Shown here: one piece after another, positions 55,940 through 64,000 of the stretch
Layout of the letters: each line of letters begins with the position of its first letter
Position numbering within the stretch: the first letter of the stretch is position 1
Assembly (NCBI RefSeq): GCF_032337115.1
Contig: NZ_JAVXZY010000001.1
Location: 1,054,001 to 1,118,000, forward strand
Source of the DNA: Roseateles_C aquae
GTDB lineage: Bacteria; Pseudomonadota; Gammaproteobacteria; Burkholderiales; Burkholderiaceae_C
DNA: 64,000 nt
Reading direction: 5' to 3'
Notes under the pieces: model-generated
Database searches by the model: none
Told to the model about the DNA's origin: nothing
Seen by the model: only the letters and a program-made list of their open reading frames with translations
Position numbers and translations under genes: made by a program

Positions 55940-56400
55940 ACCTGTGACTCCCGGCGCATATCGATGTGCGCGATGCCGTCTTCGTCATAGACCGCCGAGC
56001 AGGGCACAAAGCCCAGGCTGGCGTAGAAGTCCTGCAGATGGGCCTGGGCACTCAGCGCCACGGCCTGCCCCGGCCACAGGCGCTCGCAGTGCAGCAGCGC
56101 CTGCTGCATCAACGCCCGGCCCTGACCGCTGCCGCGGGCCTGGGGGGCGGTGAGCACCCGGCCTATCATCGGCTCGCTCTGTGCCGCACCCTTGGCCCCG
56201 GGCGGCAGCAAGCGGGCATAGGCCAGCAGCTGGCCGCTGGCCTCGTCCAGGCCGCGCAGATGCCAGAGATCCGGGTCAAGCCCGTCCAGGTCCTGGTAGA
56301 TGCAGCGCTGCTCGACGACAAAGACCTCGGCACGCAAGCTCAGCAGCTCGTACAAGGCCGCGCCGCTGAGCGCACAAAAACGCTGGCACTCCCAGCGCAT
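55936..56400 (-). CDS. GNAT family N-acetyltransferase (ElaA-like)
   Basis: 154 residues. Starts LYELLSLRAEVFVVEQRCIYQDLDGLD, typical of the ElaA branch, and carries the acetyl-CoA loop APQARGSGQGRALM. The ATG overlaps the stop of the upstream reductase by one base (TGATG), and its own stop overlaps the next TTG, so three genes are translationally linked. Acceptor unknown. Confidence 0.9.
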   Translation of the reverse strand: MRWECQRFCALSGAALYELLSLRAEVFVVEQRCIYQDLDGLDPDLWHLRGLDEASGQLLAYARLLPPGAKGAAQSEPMIGRVLTAPQARGSGQGRALMQQALLHCERLWPGQAVALSAQAHLQDFYASLGFVPCSAVYDEDGIAHIDMRRESQV

Positions 56401-57419
56401 CAGACCAGCTTGACCAGCTGTTTGCCGAAGTTCTTGCCCTTGAGCAGGCCCAGAAAGGCCTCGGGCGCCGCGGCAATGCCCTCGGCCACGCTCTCGCGGA
56501 ACTTCAGCTTGCCGGTGGCCACCATGGTGCCCAGCTCCTTCAGCGCCTCTGGCCAGACTTCCATATGCTCGGAGACGATGAAGCCTTCGACCTTCATCCG
56601 GTTGACAAGAATCAGCTGCGGCGCGGCCATCGGAATCGGCTCGCCGTTGTAGCCGGAAATCATGCCGCACATGGCGACGCGGCTGAAGGCATTGGCACGC
56701 AGCAGCACCGCGTCAAGGATGATGCCGCCAACGTTCTCGAAGTAGCCATCAATGCCATCGGGGCAGGCCGCCTTCAGCGCTGCAGACAGCGACTTCATAT
56801 CGCGATGTTCCTTGTAGTCGATGCAGGCATCAAACCCCAGCTCCTCGACGACATAACGGCATTTGTCCGCACCACCGGCAATGCCCACGGCCCGCGCGCC
56901 GCGCGCCTTGGCCAACTGGCCGACGACGCTGCCGACCGCCCCGCTGGCCGCGCTGACGACCACCGTCTCACCCGCCTTCGGGTTGATGATCTTGACCAGG
57001 CCGTACCAGGCGGTCACGCCGGGCATGCCGACCGCACCCAGATAGGCCGACAGCGGCACATGCGTGGTGTCGACCTTTTGCAGCACGCCGCGCTGGCTGG
57101 CGTCAACCAGCTGGTACTCCTGCCAGCCGCCCATGCCGACGACCTTGTCGCCGACCTTGAAGTGCTCGTTCCTGGACTCGACCACCTCGCCGACGGTGCC
57201 GCCCAGCATCACCTCATTGAGCGGTTGCGGCTGTGCATAGCTCTTGCCATCGTTCATGCGGCCGCGCATATAGGGATCGAGGCTCAGGAAGTGGTTGCGC
57301 ACCAGCACCTGGCCCTCGCTCAAGGCCGGCACCGCCGCTTCGACCAGGCGGAAGTTGTCGGCCGTGGGCTCGCCCTGGGGGCGCGAGACCAGCTGGATCT
57401 GACGGTTGACGTGGCTCAT
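56400..57419 (-). CDS. NADP-dependent oxidoreductase, CurA/leukotriene B4 dehydrogenase type
   Basis: 339-residue medium-chain reductase without structural zinc. Landmarks are FLSLDPYMRGRMN near the start, GMPGVTAWYGLVKI and the nucleotide loop SAASGAVGSVVGQLAK, then GFIVSEHMEVWPEAL. Homologues reduce enones such as curcumin and 2-alkenals. AGGAG precedes ATG 57419. First gene of the four-gene minus-strand operon; the 240-bp gap to the divergent gene at 57660 holds no other gene. Confidence 0.94.
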   Translation of the reverse strand: MSHVNRQIQLVSRPQGEPTADNFRLVEAAVPALSEGQVLVRNHFLSLDPYMRGRMNDGKSYAQPQPLNEVMLGGTVGEVVESRNEHFKVGDKVVGMGGWQEYQLVDASQRGVLQKVDTTHVPLSAYLGAVGMPGVTAWYGLVKIINPKAGETVVVSAASGAVGSVVGQLAKARGARAVGIAGGADKCRYVVEELGFDACIDYKEHRDMKSLSAALKAACPDGIDGYFENVGGIILDAVLLRANAFSRVAMCGMISGYNGEPIPMAAPQLILVNRMKVEGFIVSEHMEVWPEALKELGTMVATGKLKFRESVAEGIAAAPEAFLGLLKGKNFGKQLVKLV

Positions 57420-57659
57420 GGGGGCTCCTGTTCAATTGCTTTTCAATCGGGCGCACCGCAGTCGCTGCATGGCGCGCCTTGACGACCTGCGCATTGAATC
57501 ACGCGTGCCATGGCCCTGGCGTCCCACGGGTGACAAAAAAGCACGATCGTTCGCTTCAAGATCAGATCTCCGCCCGGCGATTCATGCGCACAATGGGCAC
57601 TGCGGGGGAGCCCACGAATACGTTGGACCAAGAGTCCGCCCAACGAGTCCAACCCGACG

Positions 57660-58520
57660 ATGTTGAAGTCCCGAGCCCTGCGCGGCCTGCTGTTCGCGCT
57701 GCTGCTGTCGCTGCTGCAGAGCAACGCCGTGGCGGTGACGCTGAGGCTGTGTCAAACCGATGCGGCTCGCTATGGCTACCGCATGGCCCTGTTGCAGCTG
57801 CTGCTGGACAAAACCAGCCGCGTCGGTGAGCACAACCGTCTGCTGCCCTGGAGCAAGGGCGGCGACCCTGCACAAGATCGCTGCCTGGGCCTGCTGCGTG
57901 AGCGCGAAGTGGATGTCGTGTATCTGCCGCCCACACCACAACGCCTTGCCGAACTGGCCGTCATCCCCATCGACCTGCACCAGGGCATGCTGGGCTACCG
58001 CTTGTTGCTGATCAACCGAAAGGACACGGCCCGTTTTGCCGACGTGCACAGCCTCGCTGACTTGCGACAGCTCAAAGGCGGCTTTGGCCGGCAGTGGAGC
58101 GATTTCGTGTTGTTCGAGCGCAACCAGCTCCCCGTCGTTGGCGCAAACAACAGCAAGACGCTGATGGCCATGCTCGAGGCCGGCCGCTTCGACTATTTCC
58201 ATCGCGGTCTTCACGAGGCCTGGGCCGAGCTGGCCGAACAACCGGCGGGCAGCCCGCTGATCGTTGAACCCCATCTGGCCCTGCACTATGCCTTTCCGGT
58301 CTATCTGATGCTCCATCCTGACGATCGGGCGCTGCACCAGCGCCTGCAGCGTGCCTTCGAGCTGGTGCTGGCCGATGGGTCCTTCAAGGCCTTGTTCGTG
58401 CGCGAGTTCGGCGACATCGTTCAACGCGCCCAGCTCAAGCGCCGCACCATCATCGAGCTGGATTTCCCCTTGCCATCGGGCTTACCAGCCATAGACAGCC
58501 AGCTCTGGCTGGGCCGCTAG
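57660..58520 (+). CDS. Periplasmic solute-binding-like protein (family 3 fold)
   Basis: 286 residues from ATG 57660. Signal peptide LRGLLFALLLSLLQSNAVA. The body resembles extracellular solute-binding proteins: VTLRLCQTDAARYGYRMALLQLLLDK at the start, DVVYLPPTPQRLAELAVIPI, and VGANNSKTLMAMLEAGRFDYF in the second lobe. No transporter gene is nearby; instead a chemoreceptor follows after 129 bp. It may present a ligand to that receptor, which is inference. No clear ribosome site is seen; an inverted repeat GTTGGAC/GTCCAAC (57622-57653) precedes the ATG. Confidence 0.75.
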   Translation: MLKSRALRGLLFALLLSLLQSNAVAVTLRLCQTDAARYGYRMALLQLLLDKTSRVGEHNRLLPWSKGGDPAQDRCLGLLREREVDVVYLPPTPQRLAELAVIPIDLHQGMLGYRLLLINRKDTARFADVHSLADLRQLKGGFGRQWSDFVLFERNQLPVVGANNSKTLMAMLEAGRFDYFHRGLHEAWAELAEQPAGSPLIVEPHLALHYAFPVYLMLHPDDRALHQRLQRAFELVLADGSFKALFVREFGDIVQRAQLKRRTIIELDFPLPSGLPAIDSQLWLGR

Positions 58521-58649
58521 GGCCCCGATCACGCGATCGGCGACAAGTTTCAGCTCAAGTCTGGCACTGGCCGGCCGATGCATTGACTGAGTTCGTGCAA
58601 CGGCTGAGGTCGTGGCGCGCCCGGTACTGCCTCCCCGCTGGAAAGGTTC

Positions 58650-60425
58650 ATGATGCAGTTGTCCGACTACAAAATCCAGGTGAAGCTGGTCGCCGCCTTC
58701 GTGCTGGTTGCCATGATCGGGCTGGCGCTGGGTGCCTTCGCGATTCGCAATATGAATCGACTGAACGACGCCGACACCAGCCTCTACGAGAACGGCTTGA
58801 CGAGCCTGGTCACACTGAAGGACGCCGAGCTCGAACTGGTCAAGGTCACGCGCTCGGTGCGCAATGCCCTGCTGGCCACAACGGCCGAACAGCGAGAGGC
58901 CGCGCGAGAGGCGATGAAGAAAGGCATGGCCCAGGTCAAGGCACGGATGGATGCCGCCGCCAAGCTGGCCGAAGGTGACAAGGAGCGCCAGCTGAACAAG
59001 GCCGTGATGGACGAGATCGCGAAGTACGAGATCGCCCTGGCTGAAATGGACAAGTTGATCACTTCCAGCGATTTGACGACTTCCAACCCGGCCCTGAAGT
59101 TCATGGACGCCACCTTGTTCCCGCAGGTTCAGGTTACCGGCGCCAAGCTCAGCGAACTGCTCAAGTTCCAGGATGCCGAGGCCAAGAAAATCTCCGACGA
59201 CAACACGGTACTGTATGAAAGCAGCCGCAACACCATGCTGGTGCTGATGCTGCTGGGCCTGGGCGTCGGTGTTGGCCTGGGCATTGCGATTTCCCGCCAT
59301 GTCACCTCACCGCTGCAAAAAGCGCTGGAAGCCGCCCACCGGATGAGTGAGGGCGATATGAGCCAAGCCCTGGAGTCCCATGGCAAGGACGAGACGGCCC
59401 AGCTGGTGCAGGCGCTGGAAACCATGCGTGCGCGGCTGCTGGACATCGTCAGCTCGGTGCGCTCCAACTCCGAAAGCGTGGCCACCGCCAGCGCCCAGAT
59501 CGCCCAGGGCAATGCCGACCTGAGCCAGCGCACCGAGGAGCAGGCCAGCGCGCTGGAACAAACCGCGGCGACGATGGACCAGCTCGGCTCCACCGTGCGC
59601 AACACCGCCGACAACGCCGCCCAGGCCAACCAGCTGGCACATGGCGCCTCGCAGGTGGCCACGCAGGGCGGCGAGGTGGTGGGCCAGGTGGTCGAGACGA
59701 TGAAGGGCATCAACGAGAGTTCGCGCCGCATCTCGGACATCATCGGCGTCATCGACGGCATCGCCTTCCAGACCAATATCCTGGCGCTGAATGCCGCGGT
59801 GGAAGCCGCGCGGGCCGGCGAGCAGGGGCGTGGCTTTGCCGTCGTTGCCAGCGAGGTTCGCTCGCTGGCCCAGCGCAGCGCCGAAGCGGCCAAGGAGATC
59901 AAGGCCTTGATCGGTGCCAGCGTCGAGCGGGTCGAGCAAGGCACGCAGCTGGTCGACCGTGCCGGCCAGACGATGGAAGAAATCGTCAGCGCCATCCGGC
60001 GTGTGACCGACATCGTTGGCGAGATCAGCTCAGCCAGCCGTGAACAGAGCTCGGGCGTCGGCCAGGTCGGCGAGGCCATCACCCAAATGGACAAGGTGAC
60101 GCAGCAGAATGCCGCCTTGGTGGAAGAAAGCGCTGCGGCCGCCGAGAGCCTGCGCAATCAGGCCGACCAGCTGGTGCAGGCGGTGTCCATCTTCAAGCTC
60201 AGCCACCATGCTGCCCCGGCTTCCAGCCACCGGCCCGCCGCACACAGCAAGCCCCGCACGGCCAGCGTGCCTGCACCTCGGGCTGCCGCCGCGCGGGCTC
60301 CTGCGCCCCGCCCAGCGCCGCCAGCGGCCGCTGCGCAAAGCCCGGCTCCTCGGCCTGCACGTGCTGCGGCCAGCCCCGCGCCTTCAGCCACCAGCGATCA
60401 CAACGATGACTGGGAAAGTTTCTAA
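58650..60425 (+). CDS. Methyl-accepting chemotaxis protein (with CheR-tether end)
   Basis: 591 residues. ATG 58650 or 58653; AAAGG favours the second. TM1 at about 11-31, a four-helix-bundle sensor (KDAELELVKVTRSVRNALLA), TM2 at about 190-212, HAMP, and a signalling domain nearly identical to that of the receptor at 43599. A long Ala/Pro linker (about residues 520-580) ends in DWESF, an xWxxF tether for CheR/CheB. Follows the binding-protein-like gene. Confidence 0.94.
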   Translation: MMQLSDYKIQVKLVAAFVLVAMIGLALGAFAIRNMNRLNDADTSLYENGLTSLVTLKDAELELVKVTRSVRNALLATTAEQREAAREAMKKGMAQVKARMDAAAKLAEGDKERQLNKAVMDEIAKYEIALAEMDKLITSSDLTTSNPALKFMDATLFPQVQVTGAKLSELLKFQDAEAKKISDDNTVLYESSRNTMLVLMLLGLGVGVGLGIAISRHVTSPLQKALEAAHRMSEGDMSQALESHGKDETAQLVQALETMRARLLDIVSSVRSNSESVATASAQIAQGNADLSQRTEEQASALEQTAATMDQLGSTVRNTADNAAQANQLAHGASQVATQGGEVVGQVVETMKGINESSRRISDIIGVIDGIAFQTNILALNAAVEAARAGEQGRGFAVVASEVRSLAQRSAEAAKEIKALIGASVERVEQGTQLVDRAGQTMEEIVSAIRRVTDIVGEISSASREQSSGVGQVGEAITQMDKVTQQNAALVEESAAAAESLRNQADQLVQAVSIFKLSHHAAPASSHRPAAHSKPRTASVPAPRAAAARAPAPRPAPPAAAAQSPAPRPARAAASPAPSATSDHNDDWESF

Positions 60426-60491
60426 GGCCGGCATGGCGCTTGGCCCATCGCTCGGCTGTGCCAGATGGTCAGACTGAGTGAACACAGCAAG

Positions 60492-60518
60492 CCGGCACCA
60501 GGTGCCGGTTTTTTCTTT
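60492..60518 (+). terminator. Intrinsic terminator after the second chemoreceptor
   Basis: Stem CCGGCA/TGCCGG with loop CCAGG (outer pairs extend it), followed by TTTTTTCTTT, 67 bp after the stop. Confidence 0.85.
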
Positions 60519-60566
60519 GCAAGGGCTTGAGCGCAAATGCCGCGACTGCAGCGGCTCTAGCGCTCG

Positions 60567-63500
60567 TCAGCCCTTGGGGGGCGCGGGCTGGCTGAACCTG
60601 ACCTGCAGACGCTCCGCACGCTGCCACTCCGCCAGCTCACTGGGCCCCTCACCGGGCCTAAGCCCGTCGGCACGCAGCGCGCCAACATAGCCGTCCCGTC
60701 CTTGCGCCTTGGCCGCGTAGAGCGCCGAGTCGGCCAGGCCCAGGCTGGATTGCCAATCCCAGGCCCGTGGCTGTGACGGATCCAGCGGATAGGCGGCGAA
60801 GCCAATCGACACGGTGACCCGCACCGACTGCCCTGGGGCAATCTCGAAAGGCTGCTCGCGCACGGCGGCACAGACCCGAGCCGCCAACTCGGCGGCATCG
60901 TCGCGCTGGGTCTCGCGCACCAGCACCAGCACCTCTTCGCCGCCCCAGCGCACCAGTGAATCGGTATCGCGAAACACCTGGCGCAGCCGCTTGGCCATTT
61001 GCACCAGCACCGCGTCACCCGCCGCATGGCCGTAGGCATCATTGATACGCTTGAAGTAGTCCAGATCCAGCAGCATCAGCAGCAGATCGGCATCCGGCCC
61101 GGGCAGCCCCGGCTCGCTGCTTTCAAAGCGGCGCAGGCACAGGCGCAGGTCATCGTCCAAGCGCAATTCCAGATAGCGACGGTTGCGCAGGCCGGTCAGC
61201 GCATCGGTCAGGCTGGCCTCACGCAGCTCGGCGGTGCGCTCGTCGACCAGGGCCTGCAGTTCCAGCTCGCGCCGGCGCAAACGGCGGGTACGCCAGCGCA
61301 CCCAAGCCCAGATGCTGAACAAGAGCACAGCCAGCCCCGCCAGCCTGGCCCAGACCGTTTGCCACCATGCCGGCAGCAAGACGATGGGCAGGTCCAGCTG
61401 CGCGGCATCACCGATGGCCAGCGGCAGTGTGGCGCGCATCTGCAGCGTGTAGCTACCGGGGCTCAATGGGCCGAAGCTGGGATTGCGTGTGCTGGTGTCG
61501 GCACTGGTCCAATCGCTGTCCAGGCCGAGCAGCCGGTACTGATAGCGCAGCCGTCCCGGGTCGGCATAGTCCAGGCCGGCAAACTCGACACCGAGCGTGC
61601 GCGTCCCGGCCGGCAGCTCGAGTCCCTCTTTCAGACTGGCGGGATGATAGGGTTGCCCGTTGACGCGCAGCGCACTGATCACCAGGGGCAGTGCCGCCGC
61701 CGTCGGCTTGAAGGCGGCCGGCTCGACGCGCAGCAGGCCCCGGCTGCCGCCGAATAGCAAGCCACCTCCAGGCAACTCGGCGCTGGCAAAGAACCAGAAG
61801 CTGCCAAAGGACGCCCCTTCTGCCGCCCCGAAGGCCTGCACCTGGTTGCTGTGCGGGTCGTAGACATAGAGCTGGCTCCAGATCCGGCCCTGCGCATCCT
61901 CGTGCAGATTGGCGCCGAACACGCCCTCCATGCCGTGCTGCTCGCCGATCCGTTCAAAACGAGCCCGGCCCTGCGCATCCCAGCCACTCAGCCGGTGCAG
62001 CCCACCCACCGGGGTGTCCAGCCACATCGTGCCATCGCGGCCCTGCAGCAATCCCATCACCACGGGGCTGGCCAGGCCCTCGCCGGGGGCCTGCGGCACG
62101 GGCAACAGCTGCCCCTGGCGTTCACGGAACAGGCCCATCTGCCCACCCACCCAGATGCTGCCGTCCTGCGGTGTTTCCAGCAGTGCGTAAACGCCACCAT
62201 GCAAGGCCTGACCCTCACTCGGATGGACACGCTGCAGCGCATCGGCCTCGGCACTGCGCAATCGGTACAGGCCTTCCTGCATGCCCAGCCAGACCTCGCC
62301 ATTGCTGCGCAGCAGAATTTGCTGCGCCCGCCCGCCATCGAGCGGCCAGTCGCGCAGCAGGCGGCCGCTGGCATGGCGGTGCTCCAGACGGCCCGCCGAG
62401 GCCAGCCAGAGGCTGCCATCGGCGGCCTCGTTGAGCTGATCGACGACCGCCTTGCGTTCACGCGCCAGCACACCCAGCGTGGCCAGATGCCCGCCTTCGC
62501 GCCCATCCAGCCTGACGACCGGACCGGCCTGCGTTGGCGCCAGCACCTCGCCATTGCGCAGGGCCAGCAAGGCACGGACATCGACTTCTGCCAAGGGACT
62601 GCCCGGCGCCGCGTCCGGCCCGCGCACGGCCAGGGCCGGATGGTGCTGATGCCGCTGCAGGCCCAGCCCATAGCCGGTGACCCACATCGTGCCGACCTGA
62701 TCGCGCAGCAAGCCGCTGATGTCGTTGCCCGCCAGACCGCTCAAGCGGCGCGGATCGTGCCGCAGCCGGGCCTCGATCGCGCCACTGGCCCGATTCACCC
62801 ACAGCAGCCCGGCCTTGGTGCCCACCCACAGACGACCATCGCTGGCCTCGGCCAGGGCCTGCACCGGCCCGCCCAGACCCTGCTGCACCCAGCGCACTTG
62901 ATCATCCCTCACCAGTCCCAAGCGGCCGTCCTGCGTACCCAGCCAGATGCCTGCGTCGCTGGCCTCGCCCAGGGCCAGCACCGGCGCGCCCGCGGGCAGT
63001 CCGGGCAAGAACAGCGACTCCCATTGCGCACCGGCCCCGGCGCGCAAGCGCGACAGGCCGCGCCAATGAGCCACCCAGACGGTGCCATCGCGCCCCACCA
63101 ACAGGGCCAGCACGCGGTTCTCGGCTTCACCCTGCCAGCGCAGTGCCTGTGCTTCGTAGCGCCTCTCGGCCGGGACGTAGCGAAACAGGCCTTGACCGAG
63201 CGTACCGATCCAGACGGCGCCCTGCGCGTCTTCGCCCAGCGCACGAATCGGCGAACGGATGGGCGCCTCGGCGGCAGCAACGGAGGCGCTTGAAGCGCTT
63301 GAAGCACCACGACCCACGCCATGCGGTTCGACGCGATCCTGCTCCGGGTCATAGGCCATCAGGCCGCGGAACTCGGTCCCTATCCACATCCGGCCATCGC
63401 GTGAGGGCGCCAGCGCCCGCACCCAGCCAAGATTGCGCTGGGCGCTGGTCTCGCCCTCGGCCTCGATGGCGCGCAGGCGATAGCCGTCGTAACGGGTCAG

Positions 63501-63707
63501 GCCGCGCGCGGTGGCCACCCAGATGAAGCCGGCGCGATCCTGTGCCAGCGTTGGCACCGTGCTCTGTGGCACGGCGATGCTGCGGAACTGCACCTCGAAG
63601 CTGGGCGAAATCTCGGAAGCTGGTGAGGTCGCTGCAGAGGCTGCCCCCAGGCTCAGCAGCAAGAACTGGCAAACAAGAAAAAGGAAACCCACGACGGTAC
63701 TGCGCAT
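60567..63707 (-). CDS. Beta-propeller sensor diguanylate cyclase (Reg_prop / Y_Y_Y / GGDEF)
   Basis: 1046 residues from ATG 63707 (ATG 63716 adds three). A signal peptide precedes about 650 residues of two-component propeller repeats (GFIWVATARGLTRYDG, GRMWIGTEFRGLMAYD, GAVWIGTLGQGLFRY). A Y_Y_Y domain, one membrane helix near 800 and a short coiled coil follow. The GGDEF domain has DLDYFKRINDAYGHAAGD, inhibitory site RDTD five residues before the A-site, and A-site GGEEV instead of GGEEF. A histidine kinase output is absent. Predicted to make cyclic di-GMP on a periplasmic signal. Confidence 0.9.
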   Translation of the reverse strand: MRSTVVGFLFLVCQFLLLSLGAASAATSPASEISPSFEVQFRSIAVPQSTVPTLAQDRAGFIWVATARGLTRYDGYRLRAIEAEGETSAQRNLGWVRALAPSRDGRMWIGTEFRGLMAYDPEQDRVEPHGVGRGASSASSASVAAAEAPIRSPIRALGEDAQGAVWIGTLGQGLFRYVPAERRYEAQALRWQGEAENRVLALLVGRDGTVWVAHWRGLSRLRAGAGAQWESLFLPGLPAGAPVLALGEASDAGIWLGTQDGRLGLVRDDQVRWVQQGLGGPVQALAEASDGRLWVGTKAGLLWVNRASGAIEARLRHDPRRLSGLAGNDISGLLRDQVGTMWVTGYGLGLQRHQHHPALAVRGPDAAPGSPLAEVDVRALLALRNGEVLAPTQAGPVVRLDGREGGHLATLGVLARERKAVVDQLNEAADGSLWLASAGRLEHRHASGRLLRDWPLDGGRAQQILLRSNGEVWLGMQEGLYRLRSAEADALQRVHPSEGQALHGGVYALLETPQDGSIWVGGQMGLFRERQGQLLPVPQAPGEGLASPVVMGLLQGRDGTMWLDTPVGGLHRLSGWDAQGRARFERIGEQHGMEGVFGANLHEDAQGRIWSQLYVYDPHSNQVQAFGAAEGASFGSFWFFASAELPGGGLLFGGSRGLLRVEPAAFKPTAAALPLVISALRVNGQPYHPASLKEGLELPAGTRTLGVEFAGLDYADPGRLRYQYRLLGLDSDWTSADTSTRNPSFGPLSPGSYTLQMRATLPLAIGDAAQLDLPIVLLPAWWQTVWARLAGLAVLLFSIWAWVRWRTRRLRRRELELQALVDERTAELREASLTDALTGLRNRRYLELRLDDDLRLCLRRFESSEPGLPGPDADLLLMLLDLDYFKRINDAYGHAAGDAVLVQMAKRLRQVFRDTDSLVRWGGEEVLVLVRETQRDDAAELAARVCAAVREQPFEIAPGQSVRVTVSIGFAAYPLDPSQPRAWDWQSSLGLADSALYAAKAQGRDGYVGALRADGLRPGEGPSELAEWQRAERLQVRFSQPAPPKG

Positions 63708-63841
63708 GGCGCCCATCGTAAGCGGCGCCAGGCCCGCCGCTGCGAGGGAAGGCCCTGCATTGATGGAATCAGATGCGCGGAACTCACAGAATTCCCAGCG
63801 CTGCTGACCGGCCCAAGGCCCGCCCTTTGAATCGCGATGTT

Positions 63842-64000
63842 TCAGCCAGCAGAATCGTCCTGGCGCTGCAACGTCTTGACGCTGCGGGCGCGCCCCGGCA
63901 GCGCCTTCAGGTACTTGAAGGTGGCGGTGGCATGGGCACACAGCTGCCCGTCCTCGCCGAACACCGAGCCTTCGCAGAAGGCCATCGTGGTCGAGCGGTG
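63842..64000 (-). CDS. PaaI-type hotdog thioesterase (partial, N-terminus outside window)
   Basis: The last 52 codons of a minus-strand gene running out of the window. The visible end, STTMAFCEGSVFGEDGQLC then AHATATFKYLKALPG, is the C-terminal beta strand and tail of PaaI/YdiI acyl-CoA thioesterases. The stop is at 63842-63844. The 134 bp before the GGDEF gene hold no other gene. Confidence 0.75.
   Translation of the reverse strand, partial: HRSTTMAFCEGSVFGEDGQLCAHATATFKYLKALPGRARSVKTLQRQDDSAG

Noticed and set aside
57622..57653. Inverted repeat GTTGGAC/GTCCAAC before the gene at 57660
   Set aside because: Seven bases with a long spacer in GC-rich DNA and no context to support an operator; noted only in the gene entry.

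Overview
The window is a GC-rich chromosomal segment with housekeeping gene orders typical of Burkholderiales (beta-proteobacteria): ilvB-ilvH-ilvC-pssA-leuA, thrS-infC-rpmI-rplT-pheS-pheT-ihfA-merR-tRNA-Pro, a sigma factor followed by DUF3619, DUF3106 and RDD proteins, and nadE-glnB. Hopanoid-type squalene genes, a PEP-CTERM protein and many chemotaxis and GGDEF proteins suggest a free-living, envelope-rich member of the Roseateles/Paucibacter/Leptothrix neighbourhood. That placement is inference. I see no insertion sequence, prophage, integrase, CRISPR array, rRNA operon or plasmid function; the region reads as ordinary core chromosome with a few accessory patches.

Layout. 1-3830: RND efflux pump (permease cut by the window edge, adaptor lipoprotein) with a consensus promoter and an operator-like palindrome. 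3882-6882: hpnCDE, three genes from farnesyl diphosphate to squalene, joined by TTGA overlaps. 6895-9969: a TIGR03790-type secreted protein, an IclR regulator and a PBP7-type endopeptidase. 10027-16421: leucine/isoleucine/valine biosynthesis (leuA, ilvC, ilvH, ilvB) plus pssA. 16626-19415: an ECF-type sigma factor operon ending in dgkA. 19461-23148: glnB, nadE and a FemAB-like acyltransferase. 23186-26300: divergent soluble and membrane pyrophosphatases. 26377-28551: a J-domain-like protein and a helical-repeat protein. 28613-36980: tRNA-Pro(GGG) and the translation operon from thrS to merR, all on the minus strand. 37031-42838: patatin, TonB receptor, Tex. 43040-45350: CheW and a chemoreceptor. 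45582-49628: MipA/OmpV, a PEP-CTERM protein and a large phospholipase C. 49705-57419: flavoprotein, cytosolic histidine kinase and a four-gene redox/detoxification operon. 57660-60425: binding-protein-like protein plus a second chemoreceptor. 60567-63707: propeller/GGDEF sensor. 63842-64000: end of a PaaI-type thioesterase.

The most interesting signals are regulatory RNAs. Upstream of thrS lies a 14-codon reading frame with six threonine codons, followed by a strong intrinsic terminator; the segment just past its stop codon can pair with the terminator. Upstream of leuA lies a 22-codon frame with a CTG-CTA-CTA leucine run, an intrinsic terminator, and a 10-of-11 bp antiterminator pairing. Both look like classical ribosome-stalling attenuators. 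The infC-rpmI gap carries four consecutive hairpins, one a perfect 14-bp stem, and infC itself appears to start at AUC. A second candidate system is the sigma/DUF3619/DUF3106/RDD/DgkA operon, whose translational overlaps and topology resemble an envelope-stress sigma/anti-sigma unit.
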